Position numbers and translations under genes: made by a program | NCBI RefSeq assembly: GCF_000175635.1 | Contig: NZ_ACVP01000023.1 | Coordinates: forward strand, 186,001 to 250,000 | Reading direction: 5' to 3' | Length of the DNA stretch: 64,000 nucleotides | Origin: Corynebacterium tuberculostearicum SK141 | Lineage (GTDB): Bacteria > Actinomycetota > Actinomycetes > Mycobacteriales > Mycobacteriaceae | Notes under the pieces: generated by a model | What the model was told of the DNA's origin: nothing | Database searches by the model: none | The model's input: the letters and a program-made list of their open reading frames with translations, nothing else | Shown: in pieces, positions 25,771-36,829 of the stretch | Numbering within the stretch: position 1 is the first letter of the stretch | Layout: every line of letters starts with the position of its first letter

Positions 25771-26058
25771 ATGAAGTATTTTGCTGTTAGCTACGACTAC
25801 AACCCCAAGAATCCTGAGATTGCTAAGGCCCGCCCCGCGCACCGCGAGTTTACCGCGCAGCTTTTTGAGGAGGGCACCATCATTGCCACTGGCCCGTTGA
25901 CGGATTCCAAGGGCGGCGCGCTCATCATCGTGGGGCTTGCCGACGACGCCGTGGTCGCCGACGCCATCGCCCTCATGGACCAAGACCCCTTCTACCAGGC
26001 CGGCTGCATTACCGGCCGCAGCTTCCACGAATGGAATCCCGTTAACGCCTGCTTCTAG
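25771..26058 (+). CDS. YciI-family protein
   Basis: A 95-residue ferredoxin-like protein: MKYFAVSYDYNPKNPEI, then RPAHREFTAQLFEEGTIIATG and ALMDQDPFYQAG, which carry the conserved His, Asp and DPF residues of the YciI/YCII family. Members are small putative enzymes of uncertain reaction. Its last codon and stop overlap by four bases the end of the convergent terC-family gene. In-frame extension upstream is not supported, because the -10 box sits just before this ATG. Confidence 0.85.
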   Translation: MKYFAVSYDYNPKNPEIAKARPAHREFTAQLFEEGTIIATGPLTDSKGGALIIVGLADDAVVADAIALMDQDPFYQAGCITGRSFHEWNPVNACF

Positions 26059-27176
26059 TGCGGTAGCTCTTCCTTGGGCAGGTCTTCGGCCTTGCCCAAG
26101 AATTCGCCCTTCTTGTTGCGGACGATCTTATTGCCTTCCTCGTCCCAGTCGAAGTGATTGTGCGATACCGGCACTCCGCCTTGGTTCTCATCGCGCTTGT
26201 TTTTAATAATCGAGGCGATAACCGTAATAACCAGTACGCCCACAATCACGATAAGTGAGGTAATAGTGGAAAATTCTGGGATAGACTCCACGTTCTCGCC
26301 GCCGTTTACAAACGGCAAGTTATTCTCATGCAGCGCATGGAACATGAGCTTCACACCGATGAAGCCCAAGATGATGCCCAAACCATAGGGCAGGTACACC
26401 AGGCGATCCAGCAGGCCATCCAGCAGGAAGTACATCTGGCGCAAGCCCATGAGGGAGAAGGCATTCGTGGTAAAGACCAAGAACGCTTCCGAGGTAATGC
26501 CGTAAATGGCCGGAATGGAGTCGAAGGCAAACATCACGTCGATAAGGCCAATGGACACCAACGCAATAAATAGCGGGGTGAACGCGAATTTCCGCTTGCC
26601 CGAGGAATCTTCCAGGCGGTGCGTGAGCTTATCGCCGTGGTAGCGCGGGGTGACGTGGACTACCTTGCGGATCAGCTTGATGATGCCCATGTCATTGGGA
26701 TCGGTTTCGGGGGCGTCGCGGATCTCATCGACGATGAGCTTGATAGCTGTGTAGATGAGGAATATCGCGAACAGGTAGAAGATATCGGACCATGCCGCGA
26801 TGACCGCAGCACCCAAAAGGATAAACACCAGGCGGCATGCCAAGGCAATGACGATACCGATGAGCAATACCTTTTGTTGGTACTTCCGCGGGATCTTGAA
26901 GGCGCCCATGATAAGCGCGAAAACAAAGAGGTTATCTACGGATAGCGCCTTCTCTGTCACGTAACCCGTGAGGAATTGGATGCCGTGCTCGTGATCCCAA
27001 ATGGCCCACACACCGGCACCAAAAAGTAAAGCGATACCGACATAGAATAGGGTCCAGAACCCGGATTCCTTCAGCGTCGGCTCGTGCGGGGTGCGCACGT
27101 GGGAGTAGAAATCAAAAACAAAGAATCCAAGAATGACGACGATAGAAATCGCCCAGATCCACAATGGCACATGCAT
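26055..27176 (-). CDS. TerC-family integral membrane protein (probable Mn2+ exporter, Alx-like)
   Basis: A 373-residue protein with about nine membrane helices and the TerC core: TEKALSVDNLFVFALIMGAF and IDVMFAFDSIPAIYGIT, each with the acidic residues (D in VDNLF, D in FAFDS) expected to bind metal. A cytoplasmic loop and a basic C-terminus follow. TerC/Alx/MeeY-type proteins export manganese or load secreted metalloproteins. The leader looks like a yybP-ykoY Mn2+ riboswitch, which supports a manganese role. Translation starts at ATG 27176, nine bases after GGAGG. Confidence 0.9.
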   Translation of the reverse strand: MHVPLWIWAISIVVILGFFVFDFYSHVRTPHEPTLKESGFWTLFYVGIALLFGAGVWAIWDHEHGIQFLTGYVTEKALSVDNLFVFALIMGAFKIPRKYQQKVLLIGIVIALACRLVFILLGAAVIAAWSDIFYLFAIFLIYTAIKLIVDEIRDAPETDPNDMGIIKLIRKVVHVTPRYHGDKLTHRLEDSSGKRKFAFTPLFIALVSIGLIDVMFAFDSIPAIYGITSEAFLVFTTNAFSLMGLRQMYFLLDGLLDRLVYLPYGLGIILGFIGVKLMFHALHENNLPFVNGGENVESIPEFSTITSLIVIVGVLVITVIASIIKNKRDENQGGVPVSHNHFDWDEEGNKIVRNKKGEFLGKAEDLPKEELPH

Positions 27177-27185
27177 TGGTACATC

Positions 27186-27325
27186 CCTCCGGTCGAAGAT
27201 ACAACAAATTGACCGGAGGTCTCCCCCGCCCGGCGAACTAAATTCCGCTGGGCCGGCACGACCGGGAGCGTAATGCTACCGTGCTGACGATCGATGCCGA
27301 AGGATGGGGTACTCCCCTCCAAGAC
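27186..27325 (-). promoter_or_regulatory. Probable yybP-ykoY manganese riboswitch
   Basis: The leader RNA contains GGAGGGGAGUA, then CGUCAGCAC, then CCGG-rich stems and finally GGAGACCUCCGGUC, the conserved blocks of the yybP-ykoY class in the right order. The 5' GGAGG (27316-27320) can pair with CCUCC (27215-27219) to close the aptamer. The same CCUCCGGUC-type strand (27211-27219) can instead pair with GACCGGAGG (27186-27194), which holds the ribosome site. Mn2+ would therefore free the ribosome site and turn translation on. Folding is by eye. Confidence 0.7.
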
Positions 27326-27345
27326 CCGTCCAACCTTACACGATC

Positions 27346-30300
27346 TTAGAAGGCGCCTGCCGAAGGGTTATACGTCGCCTGAACGGTACGGGTGTCGCCG
27401 GCATCGCCCTGCGGGGAGGAATCGGCGCCTGCGGAAGAATCGGCGTCGGAAGTAGCGGCAGCTTCCTCCTGCTCTTGCTGCTGCATCTCCTCCTGAATCT
27501 CCTTCGGGGCTTCGGCAGGATCGGCGCCCTTAATCATCCAGATGATGGTATCGAGCTCTTCCGGCTTCACTAGGACCTCGCGGGCCTTGGAGCCCTCGGA
27601 CGGTCCGACGACGCCACGAGATTCCATCAGGTCCATGAGACGACCGGCCTTGGCAAAACCGATGCGCAGCTTACGCTGCAACATAGAAGTCGAGCCCAAC
27701 TGGGCGGTGACCACCAGCTCGACGGCCTCGAGGAGGTCGTCCATGTCCTTGCCAATTTCCTCATCGATTTCCTGCTTGGCCTCGGATTGCTTCTCTTCAG
27801 TCACGCCCTCGGTGTAGTTCGGCGCAGCCTGCGACTTGGCGGCATCGACAACCGCCATGACTTCATCATCCGAGACGAATGCGCCCTGCATACGCACAGG
27901 ACGCTTGCCCTGCGGAATGAAGAGGCCATCGCCCATACCAATGAGCTTTTCCGCGCCACCCTGGTCCAAGATAACGCGAGAGTCGGTCAACGAGGACGTC
28001 GCGAACGCCAGACGCGATGGCACGTTGGTCTTAATCAGGCCGGTCACCACGTCCACGGACGGGCGCTGGGTTGCCAACACCAGGTGAATACCGGCGGCAC
28101 GCGCCTTCTGGGTGATGCGGACGATGGAGTCCTCAATTTCCTTTGGCGCGGTCATCATCAGGTCGGCCAACTCGTCAACAACACAGACGATGTACGGGTA
28201 CGGGCGTACCTCGCGCTCGGATCCTGCCGGTGCCTGGTATTCGCCGGAGACCACCTTGCGGTTATAGTCCTCAATCTTGCGCACACGAGCGGCCTTCATA
28301 TCCATGTAGCGCTGCTCCATCTCCTCCACTAGCCACTGCAAAGCTGCTGCGGCCTTCTTCGGCTGGGTAATGATGGGCGTGATCAAGTGCGGAATGCCCT
28401 CGTACGGGGTAAGTTCCACCATCTTCGGGTCCACCAAGATGAGGCGAACCTGCTCAGGGGTGGCTCGGGTGAGCAGCGAGACCAACATGGAGTTGACGAA
28501 AGCGGACTTACCGGAACCGGTAGCACCGGCGACCAGCAAATGCGGCATCTTTTGCACCGAGAACGAGGTGTATTCGCCTTCGATGTCCTTGCCCAAACCG
28601 ATGAGCATGGGATCCGGTGAGCTGGTCATGCTTGGCGCATCAAGCACCTCGCGCAGGTGCACCATTTCGCGGTCTGGGTTTGGAACCTCAATGCCGACGG
28701 CCGACTTGCCGGGGATGGGCGTGAGCAAACGTAGATTATCCGTGGCCACGGCGTAGGCCAGATTGGACTGCAGGTTCGTAATCTTCGATACCTTGACGCC
28801 TGGTCCCAGCTCGATTTCATAACGGGTCACTGTCGGGCCACGGCTAAAGCCGGTTACCTGGGCATCGACCTTGAACTCTTCGAAGACATCGGTGATGGCC
28901 TCAATGATGCGGTCATTAATCTCAGTGCGCTCCTTGGCTGGAGTGCCCGGGGTCAGCAGGTCCGTGGTGGGAACCGCGTAATTCTCGTTGCCAAATTGCG
29001 CGGACGGCGCAGGAGCGGCAGAAGTTCCCGTTTCCCCTGCGGCCTCGGCCGCAGGCTCGGTGGCGTCCACCTGTGCGCCGGTCGTAGCGTCGCGTCCGGA
29101 GCGCTCGCGGAAGAGTTGGCGGGCCTTCTCATGCGCGGACGAGACCGCATCAGCGCCTCCTTCCACCGCAGATCCAGCAGCGCCTGCAGCTGCACCGGCT
29201 GCTGCAGCGCCAGCGGCACCGGCAGCACCCGCAGCAGCAGTCTTTGCCGCGCCACTTGCTGCTCCCGCAGCACCCGCGGCGCCCGCGGTCGCACCAGCGG
29301 CCGAGCCAATTGCGTTACCGGCGGCGGTGCCAGCATCAGAGCCCGCCGTGGCCGAGCGAGAAGAACGCGAAGCAGGGCGCTGGCGGGCGGAGCCTAGAAC
29401 GCGGGTTGGTTCCGGATCCCCAGAGTCCGATTGTGCCGGCGACGACGAAGCGGCGTCTTCTACTACCGGGATCTCATCGGTATCCCCAATATCACGGGAG
29501 ACAGGCTTTTCAGCCGCGTTAGACACGGACTGGAAGCCGCCTCGCGTTGGTGCGCTAAAGGCGCGAGTGGCCTGTTCCTCCTCTGCTGTAGCAGGGGAAT
29601 CCACCGGGTAAGAAGAACCACGCGGGGCGGGGTCTTCAGTGGGACGTCGAAAAGCGCGCAGGCTTCCACCACGCTCAGAGGAACGGCGCTTAGCTGCAGG
29701 TCGTGCCGGGCGCTCGCTGCGCTCGCGTCCTTCCGCGATGTCATCAATATCGCCAGTCACGTGGCCGTAGAGGTCATCGCCCTCTTCGTCGTAATAGTCT
29801 TCATCCGTACCACCAAAGCGGGAGAAGGCCGCAGCAATGGCATCGGCCACCAACTCATAGGCCTCGCGGATAGTAATGCCGGTGACTAACAAGGCGCCGT
29901 AAATAATGACGAGGAAAAGCAACGGCACTGCGACGAAAGAGGTAAAGGCCGTCTCCAGAAGGCCTCCGATGGCGTAGCCGATTACACCGCCAGCACCACC
30001 GGCGCTGTCCGGAGTAAAGCCAAGCTCAGGGGTACCAGCAAAGATGTGGATCAAGCTGAGCATGGCCAGGACAATGATGCTGATACCGCCCACAATGCGC
30101 GGCTTAAAGTGCCCCGCTGGGCCGGAGATATCCATCATCAAGGCAATGGCCAAGGCCACCAGTGCCACCGGCAGGACCCAGGCGCCTGCACCAATGACAT
30201 AGCGGACAATATTGCCCACCCAGGCGCCTACCTGACCGGCAACGCCGAACCAAACGGTGGCCGCAAGCACGATGGCAATGCCAATTAGAACAAGCGCCAC

Positions 30301-30756
30301 CGCATCAGGATTTTTCACCTGAATACCGCGTGACTCTTCCTCGCTTACTTCCATGGTCGAAAGCTCTTCTTCCGCGGCTACATCGCGCGCCCGAGTAACC
30401 TTGCTCTTCTTCTTTTTCTCCCCGCGTGCAGAAATTTCTTCCGGCTCCCTCGTCGTCTCGTACTCCTCGGTGTCATATATGTCTTCGCTGGGCTTGAGCC
30501 CGGCCACGCCATGGCTTACGCCCCGCGCCATATTTCCCATGCCGCGGGCCGTGGCACCAAAGGCAACACCCAAGCCTTTGCCGACGGCCCGGAACGCACT
30601 GCCCGTACGCTCCTGCGAGGTTGCCGCCGCGCGCCGATGCGAAGACGTCATAGCCAGGTTTTCCGGCATGCCAGCACCGGACCGGCTGCGGCCCGACGGC
30701 CGTGAACGATTCGACTTTCGGCGCGTTCCGCGCGAAGAGGAATTTTTGACAGACAT
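27346..30756 (-). CDS. ftsK: DNA translocase FtsK
   Basis: A 1136-residue FtsK/SpoIIIE. Four N-terminal membrane helices lie between residues ~150 and 300. A long disordered linker (about 330-600) is rich in Ala, Gly, Ser and Arg, including [16 protein letters not shown] repeats. The motor has Walker [10 protein letters not shown], then Walker [11 protein letters not shown], and a winged-helix gamma domain that reads KOPS-type sequences. The tail is Glu/Ala-rich. It pumps chromosome DNA at the septum and activates XerCD. ATG 30756 has TAAGGT six bases upstream and a GAGGT that could also act as ribosome site. Confidence 0.96.
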   Translation of the reverse strand: MSVKNSSSRGTRRKSNRSRPSGRSRSGAGMPENLAMTSSHRRAAATSQERTGSAFRAVGKGLGVAFGATARGMGNMARGVSHGVAGLKPSEDIYDTEEYETTREPEEISARGEKKKKSKVTRARDVAAEEELSTMEVSEEESRGIQVKNPDAVALVLIGIAIVLAATVWFGVAGQVGAWVGNIVRYVIGAGAWVLPVALVALAIALMMDISGPAGHFKPRIVGGISIIVLAMLSLIHIFAGTPELGFTPDSAGGAGGVIGYAIGGLLETAFTSFVAVPLLFLVIIYGALLVTGITIREAYELVADAIAAAFSRFGGTDEDYYDEEGDDLYGHVTGDIDDIAEGRERSERPARPAAKRRSSERGGSLRAFRRPTEDPAPRGSSYPVDSPATAEEEQATRAFSAPTRGGFQSVSNAAEKPVSRDIGDTDEIPVVEDAASSSPAQSDSGDPEPTRVLGSARQRPASRSSRSATAGSDAGTAAGNAIGSAAGATAGAAGAAGAASGAAKTAAAGAAGAAGAAAAGAAAGAAGSAVEGGADAVSSAHEKARQLFRERSGRDATTGAQVDATEPAAEAAGETGTSAAPAPSAQFGNENYAVPTTDLLTPGTPAKERTEINDRIIEAITDVFEEFKVDAQVTGFSRGPTVTRYEIELGPGVKVSKITNLQSNLAYAVATDNLRLLTPIPGKSAVGIEVPNPDREMVHLREVLDAPSMTSSPDPMLIGLGKDIEGEYTSFSVQKMPHLLVAGATGSGKSAFVNSMLVSLLTRATPEQVRLILVDPKMVELTPYEGIPHLITPIITQPKKAAAALQWLVEEMEQRYMDMKAARVRKIEDYNRKVVSGEYQAPAGSEREVRPYPYIVCVVDELADLMMTAPKEIEDSIVRITQKARAAGIHLVLATQRPSVDVVTGLIKTNVPSRLAFATSSLTDSRVILDQGGAEKLIGMGDGLFIPQGKRPVRMQGAFVSDDEVMAVVDAAKSQAAPNYTEGVTEEKQSEAKQEIDEEIGKDMDDLLEAVELVVTAQLGSTSMLQRKLRIGFAKAGRLMDLMESRGVVGPSEGSKAREVLVKPEELDTIIWMIKGADPAEAPKEIQEEMQQQEQEEAAATSDADSSAGADSSPQGDAGDTRTVQATYNPSAGAF

Positions 30757-30886
30757 ACCTCTACCTTAGCCGCGCCACCCCATAAATCACATTAGCCACA
30801 CGCGTTTCCCTAACACCTGAACCCACAATCTCACGGCGAACGCTTCCCACGCACCCAAAAGCTAAGAAACTGACATTAAATCAAGA

Positions 30887-31510
30887 TTAGAGAATTGACT
30901 TTACGATAGCTTCGGAGTCACCTTCAATCTTGACTTCAGCAGCATCACGCCCGAAGGCCCAGAGGATGAGCTCGCCTACCTCGCCCGAAACGCGGACCAC
31001 GGCATCGCCCTTCTCCGCCACGCCATGCGTATCTGCGGCAACGATTCGCGGCAATCCTTCCGGCTGCAGAATGACCGGACGTTCAGATTTGCGCAGGGCC
31101 ACCTTAGCCAAGGGCTTTAGGTAGCTATGCATATGTTGCTTGATGTGTGCCGAAAAGTCGCGAGGGCCCATGCCATTAGCGCGGCGAATATCCTCGTGGT
31201 GAACAAAGTGCTCCACAAAGTTTTGCTGTGCATCCACGAACCGAACCGGGTTATAGGCAGCAGGTCCCCTCCCCCAGTCATCAACTAACTCATCAAAGTC
31301 GCGTTCGGCCACCTTGCGTGATTCCTTTTCCAGACGGCCGGAAAGTGCGTTGACGAAGATGCCGGCGGCCGCATCGGGGCGGTTTTCTCGCACCCACAAA
31401 TGTACGGCTAGGTCGCGGTTTGTCCAGCCCTCACACAAGGTAGGGGCATCGGGACCAAGCTTATGAAATAGCGCTACCATTTTGGCGCGCTCAGCAGAAG
31501 AAAACGACAT
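30887..31510 (-). CDS. TIGR03085-family metal-binding protein (DinB/mycothiol-type fold)
   Basis: A 207-residue protein of the actinobacterial family related to mycothiol-dependent maleylpyruvate isomerases: a helical bundle with APTLCEGWTNRDLAVHLWVRE, then VEHFVHHEDIRRANG, supplying histidines and aspartate for a divalent metal. The N-terminal SSAERAKMVALF and the C-terminal domain are also typical. The exact reaction is unknown. It follows rnj on the same strand, but a strong hairpin lies between them. Confidence 0.8.
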   Translation of the reverse strand: MSFSSAERAKMVALFHKLGPDAPTLCEGWTNRDLAVHLWVRENRPDAAAGIFVNALSGRLEKESRKVAERDFDELVDDWGRGPAAYNPVRFVDAQQNFVEHFVHHEDIRRANGMGPRDFSAHIKQHMHSYLKPLAKVALRKSERPVILQPEGLPRIVAADTHGVAEKGDAVVRVSGEVGELILWAFGRDAAEVKIEGDSEAIVKSIL

Positions 31511-31511
31511 A

Positions 31512-31548
31512 AGCCCCAGCATACCGAGCTAACTGGCATGCTGGGGCT
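31512..31548. terminator. Hairpin downstream of rnj
   Basis: AGCCCCAGCATACC (31512-31525) pairs with GGCATGCTGGGGCT (31535-31548) with one mismatch and a 9-base loop. It ends directly before ATG 31510 of the next gene, so it may end rnj transcripts or act in the leader of that gene. There is no long U-run. Confidence 0.6.
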
Positions 31549-31580
31549 TTGTCTCACTTAGCGCAAGGAACCCGTATTAC

Positions 31581-33722
31581 TTACAGGGACTCACGTGAAG
31601 CGTCGACGTCTTCTTCATCGGTAACCAAAGGGCCGGAGTTGGTCGGCACGATGGTCGGAAGGATAACCGGCTCGCGCTTGTACTTGGAATCCATGAGCTT
31701 GGATACCTTACGGCGCAGCTTCTGCACCATGCGGTAGGTATCATTCTCGCCTTCAGCGGCGAGATCGTTCATGGTGTTTTCCACCATCTCCGCAACCTCC
31801 GGCACGATGCCGCGGTCATCATCGGAGAAGCCTGTGGTAGATACCGTTGGGTGCTCCAGCAGGCGCGAAGTGCGGTTATCAATCACACAGGTGATAGAAA
31901 CCACGCCGCCGGTACCCAGGTTGGTGCGATCAGCCAAGGTATCGGCATCCACATCGCCCATGGACACGCCGTCGACGTACAGGTTACCCACCTGCATCTG
32001 GCCTACGACCTCGGCGCGGCCCTTGCGCAGGTCCACGACGACGCCGTTTTGTGCCAGCACCGTACGGTCGCGGTCCACACCGGTGGAGATAGCCAGTTCC
32101 TTATTGGCGCGCAGGTGGCGCCACTCGCCGTGCACCGGCATAGCGTTGCGCGGGCGCGCTGCGTTGTACAGGAAGAGGAGCTCGCCAGCGTAACCGTGAC
32201 CGGAAGCGTGCACCTTTACGTCCTGGTTGGTAATAACGTTGGCACCAATCTGGGACAACATGTTGATGACGCCGTAGACGGCTTCCTCATTGCCCGGGAT
32301 GAGCGAGGAGGAGAAGATAATGGTATCGCCATCGCGGACAGTAATCTGTCGGTGCTCACGGCGGGCCATACGAGACAGAGCTGCCATAGGCTCACCCTGC
32401 GTACCGGTGGTAATCAGCATGGTCTTATGCGGAGCCATCTTGGCGGCCTCATCGATCGGAATGATGGTGCCGCGTGGGACCTTCAAGAAGCCCATCTTCT
32501 CTGCGATTTCCATGTTGCGCATCATCGAACGGCCGTTGAAGGCCACCTTGCGGCCGTTTGCCACGGCAGCGTCGATAGCGGCTTGGACGCGGTAGACGTT
32601 GGAAGCGAAGGAAGCCAAGATAACGCGCTGCTTAGCGCCGGCAACGAGGCGCTTGAAGTTGGCAGGAATATCACCCTCGGATGCCGAAACACCGGGGACA
32701 GTGGCGTTGGTGGAATCGCACAGCATGAGGTCAACGCCCTCATCGCCATAGCGGGACAGGGCTGGGAGGTCCGTTGGACGGTTATCCAGCGGGGTCTGGT
32801 CCAGCTTGATGTCACCGGTGTGGATGATATTGCCAGCTGGGGTACCCAGCATGATGCCCAAGGCATCCGGCACGGAGTGGTTGACTGCCCAGAAGCGTAC
32901 GCGGAACGGACCGTAGGTTACGTCGGACTTTTCATTAACCTCGACGAACTTCGGCTTCTGGCGGTGCTCCTTACACTTTGCAGCAATAAGCGCGATGGTG
33001 AAGCGGGAAGCAACGATGGGGATATCCGGACGCAGCTTAAGCAGCCACGGGATAGCGCCGATGTGGTCCTCGTGCGCGTGAGTAACGACGAGGGCCTTGA
33101 CCTTGTGGATTTTCTTCTCAATCGGGCCAAAGTCAGGCAGGATGAGGTCCACGCCTGGCTCACCGGAGGATGGGAAGAGCACACCACAGTCGATGATGAT
33201 GAGGTCATCGCCGTACTCGAAGACGGTCATATTACGGCCGATCTCCGAGATACCGCCCAGAGCGTAAATGCGCAGGGCGTCCTTCGGCTGCTTCGGTGGC
33301 TCCGGCAGGCGCTTGGTCAGATCCGCGCCCTGCATAGACTTGGGCACGTTGCGGCGGCCACGGTTATTGCGGCCTCGGCCCTTACCATTCTTTCCGTTGC
33401 CGTTGCCGTTCTTGCCGCCGTGGTTATTGTTTCCACCGTGGTTATTGCCATTGCCATTCCCGTTGCCACCACGGCCACGGCCGCGGCTGCCACGGGAACG
33501 GGAGCGACGGTTGTTGCCGCCATCAGTGTTGTTGTCGGAGGAATTCTTCTTGCCAGAATTATCTTTGTCGCCCTTAGCGGAATTATCCTGCGCGGAATTG
33601 CCCGCGTCAGTTGCTGGGGCTTGGAAAACTGGCGAAGCCGCCTCGTTGGAGGCGGTTTCGTTTTCCGCCGGTGGGCCCGCCTTGCGGGTCACCTTGCGGG
33701 AACGGTTACGGGGTTCATTCAT
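31581..33722 (-). CDS. rnj: Ribonuclease J
   Basis: A 713-residue RNase J with an unusual N-terminal ~140-residue low-complexity region: KDNSGKKNSSDNN-type stretch, then Arg/Gly/Asn/His-rich repeats (GNGNGNNHGGNNNHGG). The metallo-beta-lactamase core follows, with THAHEDHIG holding the zinc ligands, then the beta-CASP and C-terminal domains. It processes and degrades mRNA and rRNA by endo- and 5'-3' exonuclease action. It starts two bases after the dapA stop, so the two are cotranscribed, as in mycobacteria. Confidence 0.95.
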   Translation of the reverse strand: MNEPRNRSRKVTRKAGPPAENETASNEAASPVFQAPATDAGNSAQDNSAKGDKDNSGKKNSSDNNTDGGNNRRSRSRGSRGRGRGGNGNGNGNNHGGNNNHGGKNGNGNGKNGKGRGRNNRGRRNVPKSMQGADLTKRLPEPPKQPKDALRIYALGGISEIGRNMTVFEYGDDLIIIDCGVLFPSSGEPGVDLILPDFGPIEKKIHKVKALVVTHAHEDHIGAIPWLLKLRPDIPIVASRFTIALIAAKCKEHRQKPKFVEVNEKSDVTYGPFRVRFWAVNHSVPDALGIMLGTPAGNIIHTGDIKLDQTPLDNRPTDLPALSRYGDEGVDLMLCDSTNATVPGVSASEGDIPANFKRLVAGAKQRVILASFASNVYRVQAAIDAAVANGRKVAFNGRSMMRNMEIAEKMGFLKVPRGTIIPIDEAAKMAPHKTMLITTGTQGEPMAALSRMARREHRQITVRDGDTIIFSSSLIPGNEEAVYGVINMLSQIGANVITNQDVKVHASGHGYAGELLFLYNAARPRNAMPVHGEWRHLRANKELAISTGVDRDRTVLAQNGVVVDLRKGRAEVVGQMQVGNLYVDGVSMGDVDADTLADRTNLGTGGVVSITCVIDNRTSRLLEHPTVSTTGFSDDDRGIVPEVAEMVENTMNDLAAEGENDTYRMVQKLRRKVSKLMDSKYKREPVILPTIVPTNSGPLVTDEEDVDASRESL

Positions 33723-33724
33723 TC

Positions 33725-34633
33725 TTAGAGGACTCCAGATTGTTCCAGATCACGGCGAAGTACCTCGCGTTCCTCCTCGCTCGCAGCGGTGACAGGAAGA
33801 CGGGTATCGCCAACTTCGATGCCCTGCAGGCGCAGGGCTTCCTTTGCAAACGTCGCTCCGCCCAACCGAGCTTGTGCATGGGTGAGCGGAAGGAGCGTAG
33901 TGACATTGATTTCTCGGGCGCGGGCCATATCGCCCGCGTCGAAAGCTTCATAAAGTTCTACCAAGGCACGCGGTGCAACATGGCCGATGACGGAGATGAA
34001 ACCAGAAGCGCCGAGGGAAAGCCACGGCAGGTTAATCGGATCATCACCGGAATACCAGGCCAAACCGGTTTCTTGGATTAGTTCTGCGGCCGCAGGAAGG
34101 TCGCCCTTAGCGTCCTTTACGGCTTGGATGGTCGGCAAATCCGCAAGGCGGCGGAGGGTATCCGGCGCCACTGGGATGCCCGAGCGGCCAGGGATGTCAT
34201 AGACACAGATCGGTAGATCCGTGGCTTGCGCGACTGCGGCAAAGTGCTCGTAAACGCCCTTTTGAGAGGGCTTGGAGTAGTACGGAGTTACCACTAGCAG
34301 GCTATCGGCCCCCGCATCTGCGGTGGCCTGCGCCAACTTAATGGAGGTTGCGGTGTCATTCGTTCCGGCACCGGCGCAAAGCTTTGCGCGGTCTCCTACT
34401 TCTTCCTTTACGGCTTTGAGCAGCTCCAGCTTCTCTTCAACTGAAGTGGTCGGTGATTCGCCGGTGGTTCCACCAAGGATGAGCGAATCAACGCCATTGT
34501 CAACGAGATGAGCTGCTAGGCGACGACCTGCTGCAACGTCCAGCGCACCGTCACGGTCAAACGGGGTGACCATGGCGATGCCGATGCGTCCAAAGGTGTC
34601 GACGCCAGTCTTTGCTGTCATACCTGTGCTCAT
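33725..34633 (-). CDS. dapA: 4-hydroxy-tetrahydrodipicolinate synthase
   Basis: About 302 residues, a class I aldolase barrel. [19 protein letters not shown] binds pyruvate/aspartate semialdehyde, [14 protein letters not shown] carries the catalytic tyrosine, YDIPGRSG follows, and VKDAKGDL carries the Schiff-base lysine. First committed step to DAP and lysine. ATG 34633 has TAATCT eight bases before it; ATG 34621 is an alternative. Together with dapB (separated only by thyX) and dapF, the window holds three genes of the pathway. Confidence 0.95.
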   Translation of the reverse strand: MSTGMTAKTGVDTFGRIGIAMVTPFDRDGALDVAAGRRLAAHLVDNGVDSLILGGTTGESPTTSVEEKLELLKAVKEEVGDRAKLCAGAGTNDTATSIKLAQATADAGADSLLVVTPYYSKPSQKGVYEHFAAVAQATDLPICVYDIPGRSGIPVAPDTLRRLADLPTIQAVKDAKGDLPAAAELIQETGLAWYSGDDPINLPWLSLGASGFISVIGHVAPRALVELYEAFDAGDMARAREINVTTLLPLTHAQARLGGATFAKEALRLQGIEVGDTRLPVTAASEEEREVLRRDLEQSGVL

Positions 34634-34689
34634 AGCCGTCAAGATTACCCTTTTGGCTTGCAATTAGCCGCATCGGGGTCTCGCGCGTG

Positions 34690-35436
34690 TTAGGCGTAGG
34701 GGCTTGCCGCCATCTGGGTCCCATCAGCCAGAGTGGTGATATTGAAATCATCAAAGAGCACTGGCGCCTTGCTTTGCAGCAGTTTCAGGCACTCCACCGC
34801 AACGTGGCGAAGCTCCTCGTCGGCCTGCTCGGCGGCACGAGCACCAATAAAGTGACGCCACGCGCGATAGTTGCCAGTGACAACAATGCGCGTTTCTGTG
34901 GCGTTTGGCAACACAGCACGCGCCGCCTGACGGGCCTGCTTCTTGCGCAGGAGAGCGTTGGGCTCATCCAGCTTCTCTTCCAGTGCGCTAAGCAGTTCAT
35001 CGTAGACAAAGCGAGTCTCATCTACCGCTTGCATTACCAATCGGCTTAGTTGCTCGTCTTCGGCCACCAGTTTTGGTAGAACTACTTCGGTCTCTTCTGG
35101 GTGGACAAAGCGCTGGGAGAGCTGCGAGAAGGAAAAGTGCCGATGGCGGACGAGCTCATGGCTCGCCGAACGCGACAGCCCTGTGATGTACATCGTGGCC
35201 GTGGCATGCTCGAGCAACGCAGTATGGCCTACCTCCATGATGTGGTGCAGGTAGGCTTCATTGGTTGCTGTCCGGGGGTTTGGCTTATCAAAAGACTCGT
35301 AGCAGGCCCGTCCAGCGAACTCGACAAGTGCTTCCCCATCAGAGGCCGAGTCATCCGCGTGCCACTCCACGCCCCGCGGGGCGTGGAACTGTGTTGCGGC
35401 AATGAGCTGAATGTCTAGCTCACTTGCTTTAGCCAT
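34690..35436 (-). CDS. thyX: FAD-dependent thymidylate synthase ThyX
   Basis: A 248-residue flavoenzyme that makes dTMP from dUMP with NADPH. The ThyX motif RHRx7S is present at residues 97-107 ([11 protein letters not shown]), and [16 protein letters not shown] forms the nucleotide-binding end. It lies between dapB (three bases) and dapA (about 56 bases), the order known in corynebacteria and mycobacteria (Rv2754c). No thyA is present in the window. Confidence 0.96.
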   Translation of the reverse strand: MAKASELDIQLIAATQFHAPRGVEWHADDSASDGEALVEFAGRACYESFDKPNPRTATNEAYLHHIMEVGHTALLEHATATMYITGLSRSASHELVRHRHFSFSQLSQRFVHPEETEVVLPKLVAEDEQLSRLVMQAVDETRFVYDELLSALEEKLDEPNALLRKKQARQAARAVLPNATETRIVVTGNYRAWRHFIGARAAEQADEELRHVAVECLKLLQSKAPVLFDDFNITTLADGTQMAASPYA

Positions 35437-35439
35437 GGC

Positions 35440-36234
<795 letters not shown>

Positions 36235-36314
36235 CTAACGCGCATGGGGGTTGCGCAATTCCTCGCCTTCCTTGGAACGGACTTGCGCTCTCCGACGATG
36301 CCCCTCACTCTCAC

Positions 36315-36320
36315 TAGGAT
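36315..36320 (+). promoter_or_regulatory. -10 box of the VOC gene, leaderless spacing
   Basis: TAGGAT is followed by GGCGGGC and ATG 36328. The same GGCGGGC-ATG arrangement follows the -10 box of the gene at 10184. Confidence 0.5.
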
Positions 36321-36327
36321 GGCGGGC

Positions 36328-36716
36328 ATGCAGATCTATATCGCTCCGTTCCTGTAGACGACGTTGCCCGCGCTCGCGATTTTTACGTCAATACCCTTGG
36401 CTTCCGAGTTAAGGATGACGTAACCAACGGCGATTTCCGCTGGCTCACCGTCACCAATGCTGAAGGTGAGGGAGATACCGAGCTACTTTTGGAGCCGAAG
36501 GGCCATCCCGCCGCCAAAGACTATGCCGCAGCACTCAAGGCCGACGGCATTCCAGCCACCCAGTTCCTGTCCGCCGATGTGAAAAAAGAATACAAAGAGC
36601 TCAGTGACAAGGGCGTGAAGTTCACCATGGAGCCCACCGATGTTGGCCCGTCCATCATCGCTGTATTCGATGACACCGTGGGCAACCTTATTCAGCTGGT
36701 GGAACTAAAGAAGTAG
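36328..36716 (+). pseudogene. VOC/glyoxalase-family protein with a frameshift near the start
   Basis: From about 36350 one frame reads VPVDDVARARDFYVNTLGF and continues to VGNLIQLVELKK at 36716, a complete vicinal-oxygen-chelate (glyoxalase/bleomycin-resistance) domain of about 120 residues. This frame has no start codon upstream. The promoter-linked ATG at 36328 opens a different frame (MQIYIAPFL) that stops after nine codons. Inserting one base near 36344 would join them to a normal start. Either the gene is broken by a single-base deletion or the base is missing from the assembly. Confidence 0.8.
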
Positions 36717-36829
36717 CCGCACCCTCCCCTCTCACACGGGTTAACAATTGCATCACTTCCTACAGTCCGTCCCATCTGCCCCAGTAGAATGGGTGTAACG
36801 ACACGGTAAGCACCAAGGAAGTGATGAAT

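Noticed and set aside
31851..33728. 625-codon forward-strand open frame opposite rnj
   Set aside because: Antisense shadow of RNase J; no family resemblance and no ribosome site.
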